NCBI GenBank assembly: GCA_047967505.1
Contig: CM106539.1
DNA from: Dipteris shenzhenensis
Taxonomy: Eukaryota; Polypodiophyta; Polypodiopsida; Gleicheniales
Direction: 5' to 3' (one strand)
Length of the DNA stretch: 64,000 bases
The notes beneath the pieces are model-generated. The model searched no databases, was not told where the DNA came from, and was given only the letters and a program-made list of their open reading frames with translations. How positions within the stretch are numbered: position 1 is the stretch's first letter; every line of letters starts with the position of its first letter. Positions 19,416-30,064 of the stretch are shown here, one piece after another. Position numbers and translations under genes: made by a program.

Positions 19416-22400
19416 ATGGCTGACATTCTCATGTTCTGTGGACGGGTTGAAGAAAATCCAAATGAGTATCTTGTGGCGTTCAAGCGGCATTGTGCTTCTC
19501 TCAACTTTCTTACTGAAGATAGATGGTTGTTGGTTCTTCCCACATTTCTAGAGGGTTTTGGCTCAAGTGTGGTATGAGAAGCAGGCCGAAGACGTGGCCG
19601 AAGAAGTTTGCCAAAGCTGGCCAAGGTTGACAGTAGTGATGATTGAGTATTTCAGCAAAGAAGAGGAGCCGGAGAATGTGTACCTGTAGGTGGCAAACTT
19701 GAAGCAGTCAGAAGGTGAGACAGTGCGTCGATATGTGGATCAAGTAGCCGTGCTCCTCGACCGTTTGATTGCCACGTAGGAGGACAATGCCGGATTTCGA
19801 GTTGGAATGACTTAGCATGTGCTAGGCTATCTTGTAATAGGAGCAAGTGACGAATTCCACCTCAAGCTTAAATGGGAGAATCCAGAAACTATGGTGCTAG
19901 CACATGAGATTGCTCAAAAGTTTGATAAAGTTCAATCTGACCCCGCTTCAAAGAAGATGATTGTCCCTCCGCAACCCCCTCAATTCTCGCAACAACAACC
20001 TGGGGGGTCCAACTCAGGGGCATACCCTCACCCCCCATCAGGGATGTATCCACTGCCTCCACCTCAAATGTATGGTCCTCCCTTAGATGCTTACCCTCAA
20101 CAAGGAGTATATCCTCAACCTTCGCCTGGAAGATTTCCCCAGCTTCGCCCATGAGCCCCCCTGCTTCCTACTCCCCCGGCCCTCCTGCTAAAGAACATGG
20201 AGTCAATGACCTAGCTAAGCTGTGATCTTCGGCTTGAGATGGTGGGCATCAGAAATCAAGCCAATCGCCCTCCAAGAGAACATGCCAATGTTGTGTTCTA
20301 TGAGTGCCACCAGAAGGGTCATTATCGCACGGAATGCCCCAATATTCCAAGGGTGAATCTTCTAAGTGAATCAGGCACCGAGGATTTTGACGTAGAGATC
20401 CTTGACCTCGAGAAAAGAAGTCGTACCACCTTGGACCCCTCTCCAAACTGCGGCCGCCCCAGGAAGAAGGTGTCCTTCTCAGAGCCCTCAGATGCTGAGA
20501 TGGCAGACCCACCAACAGAGAAGACTAAAAGATCTCGCAGGAGTAAGTGGTCGCCCTCGAATTTTCCTATCGGCTTAGGGCAAGAGGACTATTCGGTCAT
20601 TCAGGACCTTGCTCATCGGTCTTTGAGCATCATGCTCCCTCAACTAATAGCATTAATCCCTAAGGTGAGATGTGAGCTGCAGTAAGGTCTCTCATCCTCG
20701 ATGTCTGAATCAATGGAAGAATTAGATGGGGGGGAGGAGTTCTCAGAGGAGGAAGTTTACATGATGGGGGTGTCTCCGACCCCGCCACCTACAGAAAAGG
20801 TAACAGCTAGTCCTCAACAGCTTGAATCTATGCTTTCCCCAGACCTCACTCCAAGTGAGAAAGATGAGTTCCTAGAAATGTTCAAAGATTTCCCTGACCT
20901 CTTCGCAACTAGCTACCACCACCTTCGCCATTGGACTACCATAGAGCACAAGATAGAGCTAAAGCCTAATGCGAAGCCTGTGGCTCAGAAGTATCGAAGA
21001 TTAGGGCCCTATAGACCGATGCTTTGCGCTTAGAGTTGCATAAACTTGTAGAAGCTGCGTTTATTGTTCCGGTTCACAATACTAAATGGGTTTCACTAGT
21101 GGTAGTCACCCCAAAGAAAAACAACAAGTGGTGGGTCTGCATCGACTATAAGAAACTCAATGCGGCCACCAAGAGGGACCATCATCCTCTTCCCTTTCAA
21201 GACCTCATTCTTGAGAAGGTAAGTGGTCATGAGATGTATACTTTATGTGATGGTTACTTCGGGTTTTATCAAATCAGAATTACTAAGGAGGATGTGCTTA
21301 AAACCACATTTGCCACACCCTAGGGGACGTTTGCATTCAAAGTAATGCCATTTGGCCTCACCAATGCTCCTACTACCTTTCAAAGATTTATGCAGATGGT
21401 GTTTGCTCCATATTTGGGGGTTTTCTTGGAGGTGTTTTTAGATGATTTTTATATATTCTCGGCACGTAAGGAGCACATCATGAAGGTTAGGTTGGCCTTC
21501 AAAGGGTCAATGATATGAATGGCAGCCTCAACCTTGATAAATGCACCATTGGAGCCACTCAAGGGAGGTTACTGGGACATATTTCTCATCTGAGGGAGTC
21601 AAGCTTGACCCCGAGAAGGTAGAAGCTATCCTCAAGCTCTCCCCACCAACAACCAAATGTCAGGTACGCTCATTTGTCAATCTAGTAGGATACTATTACC
21701 GCTTCATTGATCAATATGCTGCTTTGACGTGACCCATGACTATGCTATTAAAAGATGGAGTTGATTTCTCTTGGGATGAGGATTGTGATCATGGGTTTAT
21801 ACAAATCAAGAGTGCTCTGGCTTCAGAACCCATTCTACACAATCCTGATTAGTTAAAGACTTTCTATATCAATCCTAGGTTTGGTGAGCATACTCTGGCG
21901 GGTATTCTTCTCCAGCAAGGGGAGGATCAGTTCATGTATCCCATTCAATTTGCTTCTCGACAATTGCTCGTGAACGATGCTAGTCTGAGTCTGCCAAGCA
22001 TGCTCTGTCTTTGGTGTCTAGCATTGAGAAATTTAAGCATTAGGCTGCTGGAAAGTCCTTCATTATAATCTGTAGCAATGGTCTTGCAAAGCAGGTTCTT
22101 CAATCACCAAATCCCATGGGCCGGTTGGCCAAATGGTTGGCAGTTTTACAAGAATATGATTTTTCTTTCAAATTTGTAAAAGGGGGTTGTTCCAACTTGA
22201 AGAATGCTTTGATTGATTTAGAGGAGTGCCTCGATGTAACCCTTGTAGTGGCCATAGAAGTTGGGGATCCATGGTATGGTGGTATCTACAGGTTCTTGAC
22301 CGCTTTCTCCTTTCCTCCAGAAAGTACTAGCTATGAGAGAAAGAAAATCCGTAGAGATAGTAGGCGCTACACTCTCTTTGATGGGGTGTTATACCGTCAA

Positions 22401-22850
22401 GGCCTGGATGGGGTACTAATACGGGTATTGAGGCAATTTTACCCCTAGAGATAGAGATTTCGGCCTTGAGATTGGCACAAGAACAAAGGATGACAGAAGA
22501 TGAACATGTAGAGGCCAAGTTGGTACAACTTGAGAAGCTAGATGAAACCCGATGCCTTGCACTCCATCAAATAGAGATCCAAAAGAACCGACAAAAGGCC
22601 CACATGGATGCTAAGATTTGCAAGGGATGGGAAAGAAACTTTGCTGAGGGGGATGTTGTGCTATGCTTTGATAATAGATTGGACCACCAGATGGATAAAA
22701 AGTTCCTTCCACTGTGGACCGGTCCATACACAGCCATCAAGGAACGTAGCAATGGGTCTGTATTGTAAGTACAGGAGCTGCATGAGCCATATGGCAAGAA
22801 GGTGATCAACAAGCATTATCTCAAGCCCTTCTTTGTGCGTGATGGCAGGC
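19416..22850 (+). pseudogene. Gypsy-D gag-pol remnant lacking protease and integrase
   Basis: Gag starts at ATG 19416 and breaks by frameshift near 19570 and several stops up to 19815. A Pro/Gln-rich tail (to 20154) follows, then a knuckle ECHQKGHYRTEC (about 20303) whose first Cys is replaced by Phe. Reverse transcriptase motifs: LCDGYFGFYQI (about 21243), MPFGLTNAPTTFQ (21345) and FLDDFYIF (21436). The RNase H start reads FYINPRFGEHTLAGIL, with Asn where the catalytic Asp is expected. The frame jumps near 22445 from the pol linker straight to the post-integrase part (LWTGPYTAIKE, then KKVINKHYLKPFF), so about 300 integrase residues are gone. Confidence 0.8.
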
Positions 22851-22865
22851 AGGGAAGGGGGGAAC

Positions 22866-23871
22866 TATTATGGATAAATTTGACCTTGAAAGTAAAAGGC
22901 ATAAATATGTGTGTGTGCTTGTATGTGAGGCAATAGTATAATAAAATATGGTGTGCATAAGGCCCAGGGTTGAGGTGGCAGGGCATGACCATGTGCCACC
23001 CTTCCACGTACGAGGACCCATAAGGTGTGTTGTACATAATCCATGGTAGTAATAATATAAAATGATAAGGTGGCATGGGTCCTCCATGTACCACCCCTCC
23101 ACCTAGGCGGTCCCACGCTTGCATTTAATGAGATATAGCCCAAGGACCATGGGAGAAGTAATATAAAATAGGTGGAGATGGATATTATATTCGATTATTC
23201 CCTCCATGTAGGATAGGCCCATGTGGGGGGGGTATAGAAAGTCCAAGAATGCAAGTTAAATAATGGGAAAGTAGGATGAGGTGGCAAGATTCCTTGTGCC
23301 AACCCTCCACTTGTCCTCCTAGATGTTTGAACGTATTATAAAATTGGGAAGAGACCAAGGGAGTATCTTAGACTTGGGATATGGGTGTTGATATATGTGG
23401 AAAAATGAGGCCAAGGGTTGTCGCACACAATTGAGAGCGCGTAACCACCTAGCCCACATGGGAGACTTTTCCACACACACCATGCATGTGGGAGGATGCA
23501 TTTATTGGGAGAGACCCCCTCTCTTGGCTATAAAAGGAGGGGGCTATTCCTTGATGGAACATGCTCATTCTTGTAAAGCCACCTAGCTAGTACTTTGATT
23601 TCTTCCCCCCATCCTTCCTTTCAAATAAAGCATGACCCTCCTCCCTTGATGTCTACATCTCTACATTCCTCATCCCATTATGTACATGCTCCTCTTTCCC
23701 CTCTCCCTCTCCCCTTGTGCCATAGTCTCCCTCTTCATTCCCACCCCTCTTAATACCTTTTTCCCACCCATGTTAATGCTTCTCCCCTCACATTCCCTTT
23801 TCCTATATGGCCCTCTAGCATCGCCATGCCTAGCATCTAGCCTCTTGTCTCGAATTCTTTTCTAGTTAATA
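22866..23871 (+). repeat. Gypsy-D 3' LTR
   Basis: Starts TATTATGGATAAATTT after the polypurine tract and ends CTAGTTAATA; TATAAAAG at 23529-23536. It is the reverse complement of 11991-12993 over its full length with scattered differences. The start TA is probably a mutated TG, as the inverted copy has TGTTATGG. Confidence 0.85.
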
Positions 23872-24077
23872 GTACATACATCATATATGGAAGTAAATAA
23901 TACACTGTAAGATTCCACTCGAAAATGAAAGCTCAAAGTTGAAAATCTATAAGAAAAATAGTTTCCAAAGGATTCTATTACAAAAAACATTTACAACCAT
24001 CTTTGCAAAAAATTGCATTTGACAACCAAAATTGGTGTCCATAGTGAATACAATAAAAAATCGAGAAAAAATCTGAT

Positions 24078-24892
24078 CTATGGCCTAAGTTGTGGGTCTT
24101 CTCTGATCCACCTTGCCAGCTGCATGTCTTTTGCCATCATTGTAACCCTCTTGGCATGGATTGCACACAAGTTTGTGTCCTCAAGAAGAGTTACAATTGC
24201 CAATTCTGTTGCTTCTTGTATGGTGGCCAGTGCGATTGATTGAATACGATAGTCATCCTTGTAGGACTGCATAATCTCTTTCACCAATCGAGCAAACAGA
24301 GCTCTTGGGATTAGAAGGTTCACGCTACTTTGATATTTTCTTATCTCTTGTGGTGTCTTCTAGGGACTCCACCTCCTCCTCCACCTCCACCTCCATCTCC
24401 ACCTCCGCCTCCACCTCCACCTCCACCTCGCCTACTGCGAGCTTTCCCTTTTCCTTTTGTTGTATGATGCAATTCTAGTAAAGATTTTCCACCCTGTCTA
24501 GAATGTGGAAAGTCTTGAGAAGCATTGTGCCATGCGGGTTGTCATTGTTGGCTCTCCATTTGTGCCCTTTGTTGTTGAGCCAATTGAATTCACATTTGCT
24601 TGGCATCTTCTTGTCCTCTAGCCCATTCTTCCAATCTGCGTCTTTTGCGCTTTTGTTCTTCTAGTATGCTTTCTAGCTCTTGATGTGCCTCGAGCTGACT
24701 CTGAGGATTGGATTGCTCCCCATGATCTTCTTCGTCATCATCTATTTGCTCATTGGTTTCTGTCCTCTCCTCCTCCTCCTCCTCCTGCCTCCTCTTTCTT
24801 CTCTCTTCAATCATTGCATTGTATACATCGGGAGGGATTGGGAGCTTTGTTTTGGAATCAACCGGTCTTCCAGTCTACTTTGTTCTTGCCAT
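24078..24892 (-). pseudogene. Histone H3 variant, CENH3-like, with a very long tail (broken)
   Basis: Begins MARTK at 24892, as H3 and CENH3 do, but codon 6 is TAG. The same frame continues through a Glu/Arg-rich tail (24814-24593), two TGA stops, a basic stretch and a poly-Gly tract (24369-24428). After a frame change comes a histone fold from about 24353: [46 protein letters not shown] and [10 protein letters not shown], ending at 24078. The fold end is clearly H3; the NLLIP segment recalls CENH3 rather than canonical H3, while loop 1 has H3 length. The tail is about 180 residues, against about 40-90 in known H3/CENH3. Three stops and a frameshift mark it as a pseudogene unless introns remove them. 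It sits just beyond the gypsy-D LTR. Confidence 0.75.
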
Positions 24893-24987
24893 GTCGGTGA
24901 TGGTGGGGCTATGGAAATGTGATGGTAGGAAAGAATGTACTAGTATGAGAGAGTACTGGTGGTACTGAGAAAATGAAGGTATTTGCA

Positions 24988-24995
24988 TATATATA
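24988..24995 (-). promoter_or_regulatory. TATA box of the H3-like gene
   Basis: Minus-strand TATATATA about 96 bases before the ATG at 24892, well placed for a short 5' UTR. Retention of a promoter argues against a simple processed retrocopy. Confidence 0.4.
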
Positions 24996-25089
24996 GGGGT
25001 ATATTTGTTTTTTGCATCATTATTAGTTAGCCCTCTCTTCCCCCTTTACCCCCCCTCAACCCCTCCTTCCCCCCCCTATTTGTCATCGT

Positions 25090-25305
25090 CCCCTCGGGGG
25101 TTAACCTTACAAAATTTTAGTGTACCACGTCCATTGTCAAGAAGTGATATTTATCAAAAAAATTACTTAGTTCATTAAAACATTGGGTTTTTTAATTCAA
25201 CTTTAGGAAAAAATTACGTAAAGAGGAGGGGTGTTTGTTTTGGGGAAAAAAACTTATTTAAGGGGTTTTTGAAATTCCCCTTGAACGCTCGTAAGGTCGC
25301 TCCCC
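25090..25305. repeat. Third copy of the GGGGGTTNAC repeat family, one end only
   Basis: Shares CCCTCGGGGG, ACAAAATTTTAGTGTACCA, GGTTTTTTAATTCAACTTT and CCCCTTGAACGC with the element at 59134-59407. The right terminal repeat is not recognisable. Confidence 0.65.
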
Positions 25306-25405
25306 TAACCTTTTCTCATCGCCCGCCCTTGTTGGGTCCACAAGTATAGAATTCAATGCTTGTTTTCTGTCCACAAGAAATATTGAAGTGCAATTTTAAT
25401 TAACA

Positions 25406-28033
25406 TCAAAGTACATTTGGTTTAGCGATCCAACACTTTCCAACACGACTTCTGGCTGCTATCCAACTTCTATGTTTTTGGGAAGCTTGCAAAGATATCC
25501 ATGAATGCCTTCTTTTACTCGTTTGAGTTCGACGAACTGCTTGGGCTAACTCCGTTTGTAAAGCTTTATTCCTTACATAGGGGAACCTAACTATACCATG
25601 ATAGAACCACTTGAACATCTCATGAAGAGCATTACTTCCATTAATCCCTCCTCCATGTTGCGTACTCTTGAAATAAGCACCTCGAGCTCTATAATGAGAC
25701 TTTTCCATCCCTTGGGATCTCCAAGCATTCAAGGAACCATATTGGCAAAGAAACCATGGACCATGAGCATAAAGAATGTGCTGCATACATAGAAAAAACA
25801 CGAGGTAAACAAGAATAAATTGATTGCAATTAAAATTTTGAAAATAGCAAAGACTAAACACACCATGTAGTGAGTAATGTGTGACTCACCCCATCCATCT
25901 ACCATGGCTTTGAACAATGAACTCTTTCACGATGACTTTATATAGTTGCATATCATCGTCATCTATGGAAGGCTTCCTCAAGATCTTTACCAAAGTATCC
26001 AATTCTTTCCAAACACGTATTCTCAAGGTTCTGACATGAGGATCAGCTTCCAAATTAGTTGCGCAATCACATAACTTTTTTTAATAATTCCAATGCAGAT
26101 TTAATCGATGTTTTCCATGATTGGACAAGAACCTTCGTGCCTTAGAGCCATTCCCAAAGTCTTTTCCTCTTTTTACTTGCTCTTTCCCTCTATGTATTCC
26201 TATGTTACTACCTCGAGTTTGGTGTGAGTGCATACAATAAAGACACAGATATGTCGCATTTGCACTCAATTCCGTTCCAAACATACACTTCAATGTCTTG
26301 AGATCTCCTGCCATGTGCCATTCAACTTTAAATGATCCGAACCCTTCAACTTGAAGCAACTCTCCTTTCGTTTGCGCATCTATGACACTTGGAATTGGAG
26401 ATCTATCAAATACCCATTTCAAGAATGAGTGTGTCTCTTTAGGAAGTTCAAACGCGGCAAGCCACCAAATGTGCTTTTCCGATTGCACACTAAAATCTTT
26501 CCTAATTTCCTTATCTTTGGCATGTCCAAGGGCTTTATTCATCAAAGTAATACTAACCCTCTCCAACTTGTGGCCTTTTACAACCTCACACTCATCCAAT
26601 TTAATAACGAATACTAACTTTCCTTCACAATCTGAAAGATTAAAGATTTACATGATTAGAAAAGATTTCGTTAAAAATTCGAGCTCTCTAAGCAATATAA
26701 TTTTAACATACCCCATGCTTTCATGTTGTAAAACTCCACCATTGCAGCTTGGACCCTACATACATCCAAAAAAACATTATTATGCTCTATGTACTCAAAG
26801 GTTCTTGGTCCTTTCTTTGCCCCTTTGGTAGTTGGTCCTCCTTTCTTTTTGTTATGTTGGACATTTGTCTTGTTTGTGCCTTCCAACATCATGCTTTCTA
26901 AGATGTGTATAAATCCACCCAACAAATCTTGAACAGCAGAATTTGTTTCTTTGCTTGCATTTCTAACGTATACTGGTCTTGACAATAGAGGGTTCTTAAT
27001 GCCTTGACCTCGAAGTGCATTTACAAAGACATTATACACAGCTAAGTACTCTTGCCAACTAATGCCAGTAGCACACATGCATGGACAACTTCCGATGGAT
27101 CTACAAGATTCTTTAAATCAGTTGCAACCTCTTGTAATATTGCATGTCGCAATGCACGCCGACGAGGGTCCCTAAGAATAGAAATGAATTCTTTCTTCTT
27201 AATTACACTCTTTATGGCACAAAGTTAGTTAGAGGAATTTCTTCCAATAACCTCCTACATAAAATTCCTACAGAAATCATGATAACATTAGAAAAATAAA
27301 TGACTCATTTGTAAGTAATGCTTCATAATTACAAAATAGTCCAAATATATATACCTTGTTGCTTTCACCCTATGTTTCCTTGCTCCACCACCATATGCCA
27401 AGCTCTCCATTGGTTGCACGGGCTTGATCCTATGCTTGTAACCTAGAGGGGTTTTTAAAATCCTTTCTAATCTCCTAGTCAAAGTAGTAAGCCCTTGTTG
27501 GATATACCAAGCCTTTTTTAACAATTTGTTCTTCTCATCTATTAATTTTGTGATTGTCTCTTGTGACCTCTCTTTTGCAATTTCTAAGTCAGCAAGTTTT
27601 TTTTGTTCTTGGGTTAGTTGTTCTTAGAGGTTATGCACGGTATCTCTAAGTATCTTTGTCTCTCCTTTTATTCTCAACAAGTGAACCTTCGCAAAGTGTG
27701 CTTTAGAATTGGAATGGCCGATGTGTTTACAATATCCTAGTGAGCCTTGAAGACCATCTCCTATGTATTGAATCAAACTCGTCACATTTTCAAACAAAGG
27801 TGGAGCACCTGTCAAAGGATCCACTGGATAGAGTAAGGATCCACTAGATAGAGTCTACCAACACTCCATAAGTCAACATGCTTTGTTCCTTGTTGTTGTA
27901 ATTGATCTAGTGTATCTTTGCTAGCCGACAACCTTGTGGCCATAACATTGATGAGTTGTGCAATACTTTGGTGCAACTTCGATGTGTAAGGTGCTTTTTG
28001 TGGCTTGTTGGTGCAATCTTCCAATGGAGCCAT
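25406..28033 (-). pseudogene. Decayed multi-part protein of an unclassified transposon-like family
   Basis: Successive minus-strand frames: 28033-27812 (leader), 27824-27288 (one stop at about 27624; a Glu/Lys/Gln coiled coil then YKHRIKPVQPMESLAYGGG), 27170-26671 (DPRRRALRHAILQEVATDL, then WQEYLAVYNVFVNALRGQG), 26599-26081 (GDLKTLKCMFG, TYLCLYC) and 25861-25406 (GSLNAWRSQGMEKSHYRARG, STQHGGG). The Gly-Asp-x-Lys...Cys-x-x-Cys and QGMEKSH...QHGG patterns resemble, from memory, transposon-derived proteins of animals and plants without a firm superfamily name. Frame changes, one caused by a 20-base duplication near 27830, show decay, though some gaps may be introns. Confidence 0.5.
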
Positions 28034-28059
28034 GAGAGGGATTTAGAAATAAGGCCCTA

Positions 28060-28880
28060 GATCAATTCAAAGAATAGAATAGCATCAATGGAAACAAGTT
28101 TGGGACAATGGAAAGATATAATAGGATCAATGGAAGCAAGTTTGGGACAAAATGATGAGAACAAATTGGATTTGGGTGTTGCAAAGTACTTACGATAGGA
28201 GTATGAATCATGGATGATTTTTTCCTATTAGTTTCGTTAAGAAGCGAAACTTTTATATTGGTGTCAAAAGTTTATATGCCTTGATAAAAATAAAGGTTTG
28301 AAAAATTCGCCAAGATTTGAAACTTTTATGAGAAAAAATTTAAAGTTTCGCTAGGATTTACAACTTTGACTTTAAAATTAAAAAGAAAATATCTAAAAGT
28401 GTATATGTTCTACCAATATTGTGAAATTAAAAAAACTAGCTCGTTAAACTTTCGCCAAGATTTTATATTAATATATAAGTATAGCTTCGATAAAAACATC
28501 CCTGGAATGAATGTGGGATTGGAAGATGAATACGGTGAGAAAGAGTAGGATTTAGATGTTGAAAAGTAATTTGGGAGCATAGGCATGATTTGGGTGGAAG
28601 TTTTGAAGAGTTTTGGGCACTTTTGAAAATTTTCAAATTTTTGGGCTAGGGTGTACCCGCGAGATACTTTTTGGGAATGCGGACCACCTAAAGGTTGTTA
28701 AGAGAGTTAACTTTTTGAGAGTGGGGGGGCCTTCCAACTAAGAGAGGGAGGTGCACTTGTGGGGACCACCAAGGACCTAGGGAGATGTATTTTTTTGTCC
28801 CCATATGGGGTGATGGGACCCTTTCTAGGCCTTATTAGTTCTTAATCCATTTTGCTAATCTACTCCTTATGAGGCCCTTT
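28060..28880. other. No gene seen
   Basis: AT-rich sequence, stops in all frames, no clear repeat or TIR. It leads into the LINE remnant. Confidence 0.6.
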
Positions 28881-28884
28881 TTGA

Positions 28885-29222
28885 GTCCAAAATTCCCCTA
28901 ATGACACTGAGAGGACATGGGTCAAGAGGTTTGAGAAAGTCAGGGACAGAAACATTCCAGAGAAGCAAGCCTACCTTTTATGGCTCACCTTCACAAAGGG
29001 ATTTGGACTGCTAAAAGGGCATTAAAAATTGGTCAGGGAGATGGTTTATGCTAAAGATGCTGCAGTACTCAAGAAGACATTCCTCATTTGTTCCTAAATT
29101 ACAAGTTTTCAAGAGCTGTTTGGGAGGCCGTTCACAAACTCTTTGCTTTTTTGCCGGGTAATTATACTTTTTTGTTGTTGGGCGACATGCCGAATAGAGC
29201 CTCGACCAACTAGAATTCTATG
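28885..29222 (+). mobile_element. LINE ORF2 remnant (zf-RVT region), part 1
   Basis: Fragments KQAYLLWLTFTKG and, in another frame, HLFLNYKFSRAVWEAVHKLF fit the zinc-binding tail that follows reverse transcriptase in plant LINEs (the HLFxxCxFSxxVW pattern). The frame is cut at 29222 by the copia-C 5' LTR and continues, inverted, at 50836 as HSLILWSLWL, the usual C-terminal Trp motif. The 5' start is unclear. Confidence 0.65.
29218..29222 (+). repeat. Copia-C target duplication, left copy (CTATG)
   Basis: CTATG directly precedes the LTR start TGTTAGATATC. The matching copy is CATAG at 50837-50841, reverse-complemented by the inversion. Confidence 0.85.
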
Positions 29223-29954
29223 TGTTAGATATCAATGCTCCACTCTCGTGTAACTACGCGGGAACCAGCTAACTCTACTTGTAAGCCCCCCATATGAGGA
29301 GAAGGCATTTGAGTAGCTCAGTTATTCGGTAGGTCTTGGTTTAGACACCAGATGGGGGCCATGTGTGGCCTGATGGCTGGACGGCTTCAGATAGAATTGG
29401 CACACCGCCAACTAGGCTACATGCAAGTGCGGGAAGGCATCCCTTGACTGACCGCACTAAGGGTAGACAGAGCATTTCTTGGGGCAGCCCACTCTCGGGT
29501 TGCGGGGCCCGTTTGGAGCCTCAGATGATCTCGGATGGCTCTGGGCCGAACGGAGACTATAGGTTAGTTGCTCTATTTTGTGCACCAGTTCTATCATATG
29601 GTCAATGGCCTATTTCGGGACCGACCCCCAGTCGACCGTTTTGGGCGGACTGGGTCGGTCACCCGATTGAGCCTAACCGACTATGACTGGTGGATATATA
29701 AGAGCAAGCCCGTGAAGCCCATTTCATCACTGGCTACAGCAACCCTGATTGCTTAGCATCCAGCCTCCATCTTCTACTGTTTCCTACATGCCATCGAAGC
29801 TTCTTTCACAGGGTCGCATGGTTGGGAGGCAGCGCCATCTATTGTATCAGTTCTACAGTAATCAAATTTTTTATTCTCCATACTATCTTGTTTTCTCTCT
29901 TGCATACGAGATCCTGTTATCTGTTGAGCACAAACGTTGTATTATTTTCTTACA
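29223..29954 (+). repeat. Copia-C 5' LTR
   Basis: 732 bases, TGTTAGATATC...TTTTCTTACA, with TATATAAG at 29695-29702. Its partner is the reverse complement at 50842-51565. Confidence 0.9.
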
Positions 29955-29967
29955 TGGTATCAAAGCC
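29955..29967 (+). promoter_or_regulatory. Copia-C primer binding site (initiator tRNA-Met type)
   Basis: TGGTATCAAAGCC directly after the LTR; the common copia form is TGGTATCAGAGC. Confidence 0.85.
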
Positions 29968-30064
29968 TAGACTCTAGCAAGAAGATTTGGTAGTGTGTTT
30001 TCTATTTGTGAGCAAATTGTGAGAGACGGCCCTGCCCGCAAGACTACGAATCCCACCGTTCGGC

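Larger units (their letters stand above)
19416..23871 (+). mobile_element. Ty3/gypsy element 'gypsy-D', decayed
   Basis: Gag- and pol-derived sequence (19416-22850) runs into a polypurine tract (AGGGAAGGGGGGA near 22850-22863) and a 1-kb 3' LTR (22866-23871). No plus-strand 5' LTR lies upstream; the only partner LTR is the inverted one at 11991-12993. Protease and integrase are not detectable, so it cannot be autonomous. Confidence 0.8.

Noticed and set aside
22821-23124. Open frames in the gypsy-D LTR, seen again at 12748-13017
   Set aside because: They occur identically in both LTR copies with no domain; the LTR and TATA context explains the sequence.
29310-29350. tRNA-like TAGCTCAGTTATTCGG ... 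GGTTTAGACACC in the copia-C LTR
   Set aside because: The A-box to B-box distance is far too short for a pol III promoter and the rest does not fold as a tRNA.
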